Positions 25,236 to 33,586 of a stretch of DNA of 47,784 nt are shown here, piece by piece; position 1 is the stretch's first letter; each line of letters opens with the position of its first letter. Source of the DNA: Clostridiales bacterium (GTDB lineage: Bacteria > Bacillota > Clostridia > Christensenellales > Aristaeellaceae); contig SVGW01000014.1 of NCBI GenBank assembly GCA_015056125.1, forward strand, positions 1 to 47,784. Direction: 5' to 3'. The notes under the pieces were generated by a model that had not been told where the DNA came from, made no database searches, and was given only the letters and a program-made list of their open reading frames with translations. Both the position numbers and the translations under genes were made by a program.

Positions 25236-26297
25236 TCACACCTTGCAAGTCCAGTTATGGGTATCTTCCGCATGGCCCCACTGGATGGAAGTGAGGGTAT
25301 CATACAGCTTCTGGGTGAGCTTGCCGATGCCGCCGTCCGCAATCTGATACTTCACATCATCCATGCGCAATTCGCCAATGGGAGAAACCACCGCCGCCGT
25401 GCCGCAGCCCCAGGCTTCCTTAAGAGCGCCGGTCTTGACGGCTTCGGAAAGCTCGTCCACAGACAGCAGGCGTTCTTCCACCTTGATATTCATTTCCTTG
25501 AGCAGCTCGATACAGCTCTTGCGGGTAATGCCGGGGAGCACGGAGCCGGTAAGGGCGGGAGTGACCACGGTATCATTGATGAGGAACATCACGTTCATGG
25601 CGCCCACTTCTTCGATATACTTGCGCTCCACGCCATCCAGCCACAGCACCTGGCTGTAGCCCTGAGCAGCCGCCCGGTCGCCTGCGCGCATGGAAGCAGC
25701 ATAGTTGCCACCACACTTGGCATAGCCCGTGCCGCCGCGCACCGCACGCACGTCCCTGGTTTCGATCATGATTTTAACGGGGTTCAATCCTTCCTTATAG
25801 TAAGCGCCCACGGGGGAAGCGATGATCACAAACTTGGCATTGTGGATGGTGTGCACGCCCAGGGTTTCATCATTGCCAAAGAGGAAGGGGCGCAGATACA
25901 AGCTGGTACCGGGAGCGGAGGGAACCCAATCCTTTTCCATGTTCACAAAGGTTTTCAGCGCCTCCAGAGCAAATTCCTCATCCAGCAGGGGAAGAGAAAG
26001 GCGCTCGGCAGAATTGTTCATCCGCTTCATATTTTCTTCGGGGCGGAAGAGCTGCACTTCCCCATCGGGACGGCGATAAGCCTTCATGCCTTCAAAAATT
26101 TCCGCGCCGTAATGGAACACGGTGGAGGCAGGGTGCAGATTCAAATTGCCAAAGGGCTCGATCCGGGCATTGTACCAGCCCTTTTCCAGGTTGTAATCCA
26201 TCACAAACATGTGATCGGTGAAATGCTGGCCAAACCCCAGGCTATTCTGATCGGGCTTAGCTTTGGGGGCATTGGTGCGGATGATTTTGATTTCCAT
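25236..26297 (-). CDS. ilvE: Branched-chain amino acid aminotransferase
   Basis: A 353-residue fold-type IV PLP enzyme exchanging amino groups between Leu/Ile/Val and 2-oxoglutarate. Typical stretches: FHYGAEIFEGMKAYR, LYLRPFLFGND, GGTGYAKCGGNYAAS with the PLP lysine, WLDGVERKYIEEVGAMNVMF, and TGSVLPGITRKS. The length and the CGGNYA context match the longer bacterial/mitochondrial-type BCAT. The start has AAAGGAG upstream. It follows the epimerase-ligase fusion by 28 bp, so its control by the Leu T-box fits a branched-chain pathway. Confidence 0.95.
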   Translation of the reverse strand: MEIKIIRTNAPKAKPDQNSLGFGQHFTDHMFVMDYNLEKGWYNARIEPFGNLNLHPASTVFHYGAEIFEGMKAYRRPDGEVQLFRPEENMKRMNNSAERLSLPLLDEEFALEALKTFVNMEKDWVPSAPGTSLYLRPFLFGNDETLGVHTIHNAKFVIIASPVGAYYKEGLNPVKIMIETRDVRAVRGGTGYAKCGGNYAASMRAGDRAAAQGYSQVLWLDGVERKYIEEVGAMNVMFLINDTVVTPALTGSVLPGITRKSCIELLKEMNIKVEERLLSVDELSEAVKTGALKEAWGCGTAAVVSPIGELRMDDVKYQIADGGIGKLTQKLYDTLTSIQWGHAEDTHNWTCKV

Positions 26298-26325
26298 GAG
26301 AAGTATCTCCTTTCGGTTGTACGGT

Positions 26326-28803
26326 TTACGCCGTTACGATGCTGTTGGCCTTTTGTAATTTCAGCTTTTCCACGGCATTTTCGCGCATCTTGTATTTGAG
26401 AATTTTGCCCGCTGCATTGGTGGGGAACTGATCCACGAAATCCACATAGCGGGGGGTCTTGTGGCGAGCCATATGATCGCGCACGAATGCTTTTAATTCT
26501 TCCTCGGTCATGGATTGTCCTTCTTTGAGGATCACGCAGGCCATAATTTCTTCGCCGTACTGCTCATCCGGCACGCCGATTACCTGCACATCCGATACCT
26601 TGGGATGGGTGTAGATAAATTCTTCGATCTCCTTGGGATAGATATTTTCACCGCCGCGGATGATCATGTCCTTGAGGCGCCCGGTAATGCGGTAGTTACC
26701 TTCCGGGGTGCGGCAGGCCAAATCTCCCGTATGGAGCCAGCCATCCTTGTCAATGGCGCTCTGGGTGGCCCGAGGCATTTTATAATAGCCCTTCATAATA
26801 TTGTAGCCCCTGGCCACAAATTCGCCCGTCACATTATCCGGCAAATCTTCCCCCGTTTCCGGGTTCACGATCTTGCATTCAATTTCGGGCAGCGCCCTGC
26901 CCACCGTGCCCACTCGCACTTCCAAGGGATCGTCGGTAGAGGACATGGTGCAGCCGGGGCTGGCCTCGGTCTGGCCATACACGATGGTGATTTCGCTCAT
27001 GTGCATCTTGTTTACCACGTCCTGCATCACGGAGATGGGGCAGGGAGAGCCCGCCATGATGCCGGTGCGCATATAGGAAAAATCGGTCTTTTCAAAATCC
27101 GGATGCTCAAGAAGCGCAATAAACATGGTGGGCACGCCGTGGAAGGCCGTGATCTTTTCCTGATGGATACAGGCAAGGGCCGGCTTGGGAGAAAAATAAG
27201 GGAGGGGATAGAGGCTGGCCCCATGGGTCATGGAGGCCGTCATGGCAAGCACCATACCAAAGCAATGGAACATGGGCACCTGGATCATCATGCGGTCGGC
27301 GGTGGAAAGATCCATGCGGTCGCCGATGCACTTGCCGTTGTTGACGATATTGTGGTGGGTGAGCATGACGCCCTTGGGGAAGCCGGTGGTGCCGGAGGTG
27401 TACTGCATGTTGCAAACATCCGTGGGCTGCACGCTCTCCGCCCTTCTCAGCAGCGCCTCCCGAGGGGTGCGATTGGCCCGGGCCATGGCTTCTTCCCAGG
27501 TGAGGCAGCCCTTCATGGAAAAGCCCACGGTGATGATATTGCGCAGGAAGGGCAGCCGCTTCATATGCAGGGATTCGCCGGGAGCAGTGGTGGCCAATTC
27601 AGGGCACAGTTCCTGAATGATGCCGGCATAGTCGGCGTCGCGCCAGCCCTCCACCATGATCAGGGTGTGGGTATCGCTCTGACGAAGCAGATATTCCGCT
27701 TCATGGATTTTATATGCGGTATTCACCGTTACCAGCACAGCGCCGATCTTGGTGGTCGCCCAGAAGGCGATATACCACTGGGGCACGTTGGTAGCCCATA
27801 CGGCCACGTGAGCGCCCTTGCGCACCCCAAGGGCCATCATGGCCCGGGCGCATTCATCCACGTCATCCCTGAACTGAGAATAGGTGCGGGTGTAATCCAG
27901 GGTGGTATACCTAAAAGCATACTGATCGGGGAATTCCTCCACCATCTTATCCAGCAGGCGGGAGAAGGTGTAATCGATCAGGGCTTCTTTTTTCCACACA
28001 TACTTGCCTGTGCCCCGCTTATTATCATACAGGCGATGGCGGGGACGGCGAGGATCCTTGCCCAGATCCCGGGCCACGGCGGCATAATGGGAAAGCACCA
28101 CATCCGCATCTCCCATGGCGCCCTCCCCAGGCTGCCAGCTAAAGGAGAAAAAGCCGTCAAAGCTGATGGAGCGAAGCGCAGAGAATACCTCGGAAAGGTT
28201 CAATTCTCCCTCCCCTACCAGCTTCTTTTCCATGCCTTTTTCATTCTTAATCCCATCGCACAGATATACATGGCCGATGTAGGCGCCCAAATCGGTCACA
28301 ATCTCTTCAGCGCTCTTGCCTGCCGCCGCAGCGCAGGGCACATCCCAGGCCGCGCCCAGGAAATCAGAGGCAAAGCGATCCAGCAAATTTTTTAATACGC
28401 CGGTATCCGCATACACGCCTGCCGTGGGCACCAGCAAGGTGACGCCATATTTTTCAGCGAAAGCAATCAGGGGCGCAATTTTTTCCTGAGCGGCATCCAC
28501 GTCTTCTTCCATGGGCAGCACCACAAAAGGCACCCTAAGATCATGAGCCATCTTCACGAGGGAAACCACCGCTTCCCCGCTCCAGCCGGGATGGGCGGCG
28601 ATAGCCGCTACACTCAGCGACGCTTCATTCAACCGGCGCACCGTTTCGCTCATATGGGCAGGAGACAGAGGAGCTCCCGCCTTTTCAAATCCGGAAAAGC
28701 TTTCAACCGATAATTCCAGCCCATCATAATGCATCTCCTGGGCCAGATTCATGCATTCCTCCAGGGAAAAGGGCCAGCCGCCCGTAGCAAAGCAAAGCTT
28801 CAT
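26326..28803 (-). CDS. Fusion of epimerase-like TIM barrel with acyl-CoA synthetase (AMP-binding)
   Basis: One uninterrupted 825-residue frame. Residues 1-245 resemble a sugar phosphate isomerase/epimerase barrel, but the metal-site residues look lost: P126 stands at the first Glu, Y180 at the His (VYLCD against VHIKD) and S222 at the last Glu; D154 (WDVP) remains. Residues 265-825 are a full acyl-CoA synthetase: TSGTTGFPKG 469-478, YGQTE 609-613, HTGD 691-694, RLKDMIIRGGENIYP 709-723 and catalytic K800 (NAAGKILKYK). It is closest to medium/short-chain FadD-like ligases. The ATG overlaps the stop of the LeuA-like gene (ATGA). Ligase activity is likely; the barrel may bind rather than catalyse. 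Confidence 0.88.
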   Translation of the reverse strand: MKLCFATGGWPFSLEECMNLAQEMHYDGLELSVESFSGFEKAGAPLSPAHMSETVRRLNEASLSVAAIAAHPGWSGEAVVSLVKMAHDLRVPFVVLPMEEDVDAAQEKIAPLIAFAEKYGVTLLVPTAGVYADTGVLKNLLDRFASDFLGAAWDVPCAAAAGKSAEEIVTDLGAYIGHVYLCDGIKNEKGMEKKLVGEGELNLSEVFSALRSISFDGFFSFSWQPGEGAMGDADVVLSHYAAVARDLGKDPRRPRHRLYDNKRGTGKYVWKKEALIDYTFSRLLDKMVEEFPDQYAFRYTTLDYTRTYSQFRDDVDECARAMMALGVRKGAHVAVWATNVPQWYIAFWATTKIGAVLVTVNTAYKIHEAEYLLRQSDTHTLIMVEGWRDADYAGIIQELCPELATTAPGESLHMKRLPFLRNIITVGFSMKGCLTWEEAMARANRTPREALLRRAESVQPTDVCNMQYTSGTTGFPKGVMLTHHNIVNNGKCIGDRMDLSTADRMMIQVPMFHCFGMVLAMTASMTHGASLYPLPYFSPKPALACIHQEKITAFHGVPTMFIALLEHPDFEKTDFSYMRTGIMAGSPCPISVMQDVVNKMHMSEITIVYGQTEASPGCTMSSTDDPLEVRVGTVGRALPEIECKIVNPETGEDLPDNVTGEFVARGYNIMKGYYKMPRATQSAIDKDGWLHTGDLACRTPEGNYRITGRLKDMIIRGGENIYPKEIEEFIYTHPKVSDVQVIGVPDEQYGEEIMACVILKEGQSMTEEELKAFVRDHMARHKTPRYVDFVDQFPTNAAGKILKYKMRENAVEKLKLQKANSIVTA

Positions 28804-30200
28804 ACCGTTTTCTCCTCATAGGCAATTTTGTTCAAGGCATTGATATAGGCCCGGATGGCGGCACCGATAATATCGGTGGAAATGCCCTTGCCGGCATAGA
28901 TCTTGCCGCCATGGCGCAGCCGCACCAGGGCATCGCCCATGGCTTCCCGGTTCTGGGTCACGGAAGCGATCTGGAAATCATCCAGTTCATAATGCTGGCC
29001 GGCAATCTGCTCAATCGCCAGGAAAGCAGCATCGATAGGGCCATCCCCGGCGCACAGACCAGAGAGAATCTCGCCGCCCTTATCCAAAGCGATATGGGCC
29101 GTGGGGGTAATGGCGTTGCCACTGTTGATCAAATAGCTCTTTAAGCGATAAGTGGGAGGCACCTGCTGGGAGCTGGAAAGAATAATAGCTTCCATTTCGG
29201 CCCGGTTCAGCGCCCTGCCCTTGCCTTCCCGCTCCAGCGCTTCCTGCACATGGGCCATATCATCTTCGTTCAGCTCATACCCCAGGGCCTTTACGGCCTT
29301 GGCCGCCGCCTCTTCATCCGCCTGAGCGGGAAGGAGCATTTCACCGGCGTCGGAGAAGGTGTGGCCGTCAAAGGGGGTTGCCTTACCTCGGAAGGCCTTG
29401 AGCAGGGTATCCAGTTCGCTGCCGGTGCGATTTACCTTGGTGATATCCAAGGTGCTTTCCAATTGGAGATCGGCGCCTCGGGCACGGATGATACCGCCCA
29501 CGGTAGCCGCATCCAGGCCATCCTGATCGCCAAAGGCGGTTTTGATTTCATCTGCCCCGGCCTGCAGCGCCGCTACTGCGCAAGCAGCAGCCAGCCCCAG
29601 TTCATTGCCGCAGCGCACGCACAGGATAACATCCGCGCCAACCGCTTCTCTGGTTTCCTTGACCAGCGCAGAAATTTCGCTGGGCAGGGAAAGCCCGGCA
29701 GAATCGCACAGTGTAATCCGATCGGCGCCGGCAGCCACCGCCGCCTTCACCGCAGCCATGGCGTAATCCTTTTCCGCACGGGTCATATCCTCACAGGAAA
29801 ATTCCACGTCATTGCAAAGGCTCTTGGCCTTGACCACCAATTGCCCCACTGCTTCCAGCAGCTTGGGAGGCTTCATGTGGCACACATATTCGATCTGCAC
29901 GCTGGATACGGGTACGGCCACGATCAATCGGGGATGGCGGGCACCCTGAATAGCTTCCCAGGTGCGCTCCACGCTTGCCTCCGTCAGGCCCGTCTGGCAA
30001 GCCAGGGTTCCTCTTTTCACCACGCCGCACAGGCTGCGCATCAAAAGCATATCCGCTTCATCCTGGGAAAGCTTGGGAGTTTCCACCGCCGTCATGCCCA
30101 GGTGATCCAGCTTTCGGGCAGCCTCCAGCTTCTGCCGGAAGCCCGCGCCCTGCGCCACGGAAGTGAACAGCGTCTGATCCGAAATACCGATTTGCCGCAT
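28800..30200 (-). CDS. LeuA-family protein with degenerate active site and intact leucine-sensor domain
   Basis: 466 residues. Residues 1-275 follow the HMGL/2-isopropylmalate synthase barrel (NDVEFSCEDMTR 130-141, ITLCDSAGLSLP 162-173). The catalytic DTTLRDGEQ is DQTLFTSVA (8-16), losing the Arg and metal Asp. The metal motif HxHDDLGLA is RCGNELGLA (196-204), losing both His. GxGAFAHxSGIHxDG is not recognisable. The C-terminal domain (about 345-466) is well kept: LDKGGEILSG, AGDGPIDAAF, GKGISTDIIGAAIRAYINALNK, the LeuA regulatory domain. So it is probably not an isopropylmalate synthase but could still sense leucine. AAAGGAGG lies 10 nt upstream; a T-box leader precedes it. A new catalytic function cannot be excluded. 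Confidence 0.85.
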   Translation of the reverse strand: MRQIGISDQTLFTSVAQGAGFRQKLEAARKLDHLGMTAVETPKLSQDEADMLLMRSLCGVVKRGTLACQTGLTEASVERTWEAIQGARHPRLIVAVPVSSVQIEYVCHMKPPKLLEAVGQLVVKAKSLCNDVEFSCEDMTRAEKDYAMAAVKAAVAAGADRITLCDSAGLSLPSEISALVKETREAVGADVILCVRCGNELGLAAACAVAALQAGADEIKTAFGDQDGLDAATVGGIIRARGADLQLESTLDITKVNRTGSELDTLLKAFRGKATPFDGHTFSDAGEMLLPAQADEEAAAKAVKALGYELNEDDMAHVQEALEREGKGRALNRAEMEAIILSSSQQVPPTYRLKSYLINSGNAITPTAHIALDKGGEILSGLCAGDGPIDAAFLAIEQIAGQHYELDDFQIASVTQNREAMGDALVRLRHGGKIYAGKGISTDIIGAAIRAYINALNKIAYEEKTV

Positions 30201-30272
30201 GATGATACATCCTCCTTTAAAATAAACAGAAAAAATGAAGAAGAATCAGGAATCCTGTGGGGGTACAAGCAT

Positions 30273-30540
30273 AAAAAAGCCCCTAAAGCGAATCCGCCTT
30301 AGGGACGATAAAGCAATTTTCTTTACCGCGGTACCACCCTGATTGCTGCCAAAGCAGCCTCCTCCAGGCTCTGCATGAAGCCCTGCGCCATGATAACGGG
30401 GCGTGCCGGAACACCTTACTGCATTTTTCAGGCATTCTGCTCGGGAGCGAGACAGCCCTTCCTTCCCATGATTGGCTCGCACCGCCCGCCAACTCTCTGC
30501 CATGGTTCCAGGAGCGCTTAACTCCGTCAAAGCAAGTATG
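30273..30540 (-). promoter_or_regulatory. T-box riboswitch leader, probable Leu (CUC) specifier
   Basis: Minus strand. The T-box sequence AGGGTGGTACCGCGG is at 30326-30340. Stem I elements GACGGAGTTAAG and CAGAGAGTTGG lie upstream, and the stem base GGAG/CTCC can be paired. The triplet just 5' of the closing helix is CTC (plus positions 30449-30451), which by the usual specifier placement reads Leu; GUC (Val) one register away is the alternative. A terminator stem CCCTAAGGCG/CGCTTTAGGG with six T's (30273-30304) is in place. Uncharged tRNA-Leu should therefore switch on the four-gene operon downstream. Confidence 0.93.
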
Positions 30541-30541
30541 G

Positions 30542-30574
30542 ATAATATCTTAATCCATTTCGTGAATTTGTCAA
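30542..30574 (-). promoter_or_regulatory. Promoter of the T-box operon
   Basis: Minus strand TTGACA (30569-30574), then either TAAGAT at 16 bp (30547-30552) or TATTAT at 21 bp (30542-30547). The first reading fits normal spacing. The remaining 230 bp up to the GH38 stop (30575-30804) hold no ORF, repeat or clear terminator that I could support. Confidence 0.55.
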
Positions 30575-30804
30575 GGGGTTTTTCGGTATTTTGTTTGTAT
30601 GCACAATCCGGCTTTCATCAGGCCAGATTTTCCCGTTTAATCCAGGCAGATCCGGGCAGACTGCACCCGAGGCACCGCAGGGCATCCACATTTATCAAAG
30701 GGAGGATTGGGGGTATCTTCCCGGTTAATGCCCATACACACCCCCGGACAATAATGCAAATCCGCAAAAAGCAAAAATTTCATTTTATCTTCCTCCATCT
30801 GTTT

Positions 30805-33468
30805 TTATAAATAAAGCTTAAAGGTTGCAATCTTGTAGGGGGACAAAGGGAACTGAAGAGTTTTGCCCTTTGCGTTTACTTCGCTGATCAATTCTTCATT
30901 CAGGTTAACAAGCTCAGCCTTTTTGATATCTTTGGCACACCGGATTTCGCCCTCCGTCGTTTGGCCCGACGTATTAAATACCCGAACGATGATTTCTCCC
31001 TTAACGCCTGTTTCGGCACATTTAACAACCGAAGTGGCGATATTTTTCCCCTCCACCTTGATTGCGCTTTCATACACTTTCGCCCTTGCTTGATCGCTGA
31101 CTGGCGCAAGAGATGCAGGAACGCTTACCGCAAGGGCATCCTGAATTTTCAGAAGATCGAAATATGCTACTTCACTATCAATGGGTGCCAGGGCGAAGGA
31201 AAAATCCATGGGGTGATTGTGCTGGCACCAGGTTTCACCGTTGGTGAAAACAGTTTTTCCAAAGCCCCGGAACAAGGTTACGCCAATCGTGCCCTCGGCG
31301 TCATCAAAAGAGCAGCATTCATGAATCCCCTCAGCGGAAACAAAGGCAACGCCGGCCCCATTTTGATCGCGTTTGCCAATGATCCCGTTGGTAGGATATT
31401 CACGATGAATTTCATGCCAGTCCTGCTTCTCATAATCGGGGCCGGCTTTTCTTTCCACGCAGTAAAATGCCTGGCCTGCAAAATATGTATCGGTATTAGC
31501 GCCCGTAGGAAGCATCAGGCGGATTCTATGGTCTTTGGCAAGGTTGTCAAAGCTCATTTTCACATCGGCATAACGGTTTTCGCTTGAAAGCCCGATCTGG
31601 CTTACAAACGTCAGCTCCACTGTATCTTCGCTTCTTACTTTTCCTCTGGGGGTGACGGAAAGCTCCCTGGGCACCTTAAGGGTACGCGTGACCTTGAACA
31701 CGCATCTGTCAGGGCCGTTTTCTACTTTAGCAATAGTGCAGCTGCCGCCAACCGTGGATAAAACAACATCGTTAACCGGATTGGAATGGAACCAGCCGTC
31801 GCCAATTTCGCTGTCATCCACAAGATAGCCAAGATTCTCATAAACCTTGCCGGTCTTTTTATCGGTAAGCTTCACCGAACCGTTTTGCTGGATTTGCACG
31901 CGAATGAATTCATTCTCCATATAATCGGCGCCCGAAACCATCTTTTTAAGGTATCGGGTGTATAGATTGCTGGGAACAATCCTGAAATCAGCCTTGGCAA
32001 GCGCAGGCATTTTTGCGCGGAAAGTGATCGTATGCAAATCATATCTTATTTCGGCAGCCTCATTATAAGGATGCTTTTTCAGGCCGCGTTCAACCGATAC
32101 AACCTGATAAGGGATTTCATTTCCTGCGGCGTCAAAAATTTTAAATGCATTAATCGCTTCTTCAAAGCCCACTTCGTTATAGCGTGCGCCATAATCGGGA
32201 TGGAAATGAAGGCCAACCGTTACCGTTTTATCCACGTCATAAGGCAGATAATTTTGAAGGGTCAGCATGCTGGTATACTTATTGTTTTCTTTTTCGCTTC
32301 CCTTTTCAAAGGTCTGATCAAGATAATCGCCCACAATCACATCGCTGATCTCATCAACCTGGTCAAAACGATACATCATGTCTTTATGCACTTGATCGAT
32401 GGAGCAGCCGCAAATAGAATCATGGGGGTGATTCTCAATGAGATAATCGTAAGCGCGTTTTGCGAAGCTGCGGTTAAGCTTGACGCCATCAAAATCGGCA
32501 AGCACAAGAGTGGGCTCAACAATCTTTTCAAGCATATTCTGGCAGCGATCGTTGCGCTGCTTAATGGGGTAATGGCTTGAAAGGGTGTTAATAATTTGGC
32601 GAAGATAACCATGGCTGAACTTGGCAGTTTCAAGCAGTTCGCCCTCCATGGCGGGCAGCGTATCCCTGTACTGCTCCACAAGCCTGCCCTGCTGGGTCAG
32701 ATCAATGTGATGCACATTTGCCTGCGGATAAAGCTCGGCAATTTTCTTGATATAATCCGTTGTATAAAGAGCCGCCTCCGCATGGTCAAGGGCGTCCATC
32801 AATACAATAACGGGCACATTGGACCGTTCTATTTCGCTGTCGATATATTCCTTGATATTGGCAATAATTCGGGGGTTTTGGGCCGATTTATCCTCTTCAT
32901 ACCGGTAGGTATATTTGAATATACCGTAGCCGTGTTCGGTGTGAAGGGTAAAGTTGGTGCATTGGCTTCCATCGGGGGATTTCCAATGGAAATAGTAAGG
33001 TGTTCCCTCTGTTGTGCCACGGCCCAGACATGAATAAGGAATATCAAATCCACGAAAGATTTGAGGCATTTGGGCAATGTGGCCGAAAATATCGCAAATA
33101 TAGCCGTATTTCCACGGCTGAACGCCCCATGCCTTGCATACCTGATGCCCTTTCATCAGGTTCCTGATCAGGCTTTCCCCCGAAACCAGAAGCTCATCGG
33201 GCATCACATACCACGGGCCAATAAGAATCTTCCCGTCCTTTATGAATTTACCGAGCCTTTCTTTGTTTTCGGGGCATATTTCGCAATAGTCCTCCAAAAC
33301 AACGGTCTGCCCGTCAAAATGAAACGTCTTATATTCAGGATCGCTATCCATCAGATCCATCAGATGATCCACCATTTTTACCAGACGATAGCGGTAGGAT
33401 TGAAAATCCTGATACCATTCTCTGTCCCAATGGCTGCCTGAAAAATAAAAAATATCCAGTTTTTTCAT
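30805..33468 (-). CDS. GH38-family alpha-mannosidase
   Basis: 887 residues. The N-terminal (beta/alpha)7 domain starts with the zinc motif FSGSHWDREWYQDF (His13, Asp15). WKYGYICDIFGHIAQMPQI carries the nucleophile Asp, and a three-helix part and large beta-sandwich follow, including SLSPYKIATFKL-like FPLSPYKIATF at the end. There is no signal peptide, so it trims imported or internal mannosyl glycans (for example N-glycan or mannosyl-glycerate-type oligosaccharides). GGAGG precedes the ATG by 8 nt. It is monocistronic. Its codons look somewhat richer in A/T at third positions than the neighbours, a weak sign of later acquisition. Confidence 0.93.
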   Translation of the reverse strand: MKKLDIFYFSGSHWDREWYQDFQSYRYRLVKMVDHLMDLMDSDPEYKTFHFDGQTVVLEDYCEICPENKERLGKFIKDGKILIGPWYVMPDELLVSGESLIRNLMKGHQVCKAWGVQPWKYGYICDIFGHIAQMPQIFRGFDIPYSCLGRGTTEGTPYYFHWKSPDGSQCTNFTLHTEHGYGIFKYTYRYEEDKSAQNPRIIANIKEYIDSEIERSNVPVIVLMDALDHAEAALYTTDYIKKIAELYPQANVHHIDLTQQGRLVEQYRDTLPAMEGELLETAKFSHGYLRQIINTLSSHYPIKQRNDRCQNMLEKIVEPTLVLADFDGVKLNRSFAKRAYDYLIENHPHDSICGCSIDQVHKDMMYRFDQVDEISDVIVGDYLDQTFEKGSEKENNKYTSMLTLQNYLPYDVDKTVTVGLHFHPDYGARYNEVGFEEAINAFKIFDAAGNEIPYQVVSVERGLKKHPYNEAAEIRYDLHTITFRAKMPALAKADFRIVPSNLYTRYLKKMVSGADYMENEFIRVQIQQNGSVKLTDKKTGKVYENLGYLVDDSEIGDGWFHSNPVNDVVLSTVGGSCTIAKVENGPDRCVFKVTRTLKVPRELSVTPRGKVRSEDTVELTFVSQIGLSSENRYADVKMSFDNLAKDHRIRLMLPTGANTDTYFAGQAFYCVERKAGPDYEKQDWHEIHREYPTNGIIGKRDQNGAGVAFVSAEGIHECCSFDDAEGTIGVTLFRGFGKTVFTNGETWCQHNHPMDFSFALAPIDSEVAYFDLLKIQDALAVSVPASLAPVSDQARAKVYESAIKVEGKNIATSVVKCAETGVKGEIIVRVFNTSGQTTEGEIRCAKDIKKAELVNLNEELISEVNAKGKTLQFPLSPYKIATFKLYL

Positions 33469-33507
33469 ATTGTCGCCTCCAGAAAATGCCTCGCATGTTC
33501 GGAAGTC

Positions 33508-33536
33508 ATTATATTATATCCATAAAATTTTGGCAA
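33508..33536 (-). promoter_or_regulatory. Promoter of the GH38 gene
   Basis: Minus strand TTGCCA (33531-33536), 17 bp, TATAAT (33508-33513). It touches the upstream terminator of the FakA-like unit. Confidence 0.7.
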
Positions 33537-33563
33537 GAAAAAAAGAGAAGCCGAAGCTTCTCT
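33537..33563 (-). terminator. Terminator of the yloU-fakA unit
   Basis: GAGAAGC/GCTTCTC with a TTCG tetraloop on the minus strand is followed by seven T's, 24 bp after the DAK2-protein stop. Confidence 0.93.
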
Positions 33564-33586
33564 CTTTTCTGCATTTCAATATTATC

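Noticed and set aside
26515..28395. 626-codon plus-strand frame antisense to the epimerase-ligase fusion
   Set aside because: Composition is that of an antisense shadow; the minus strand has all ligase motifs.
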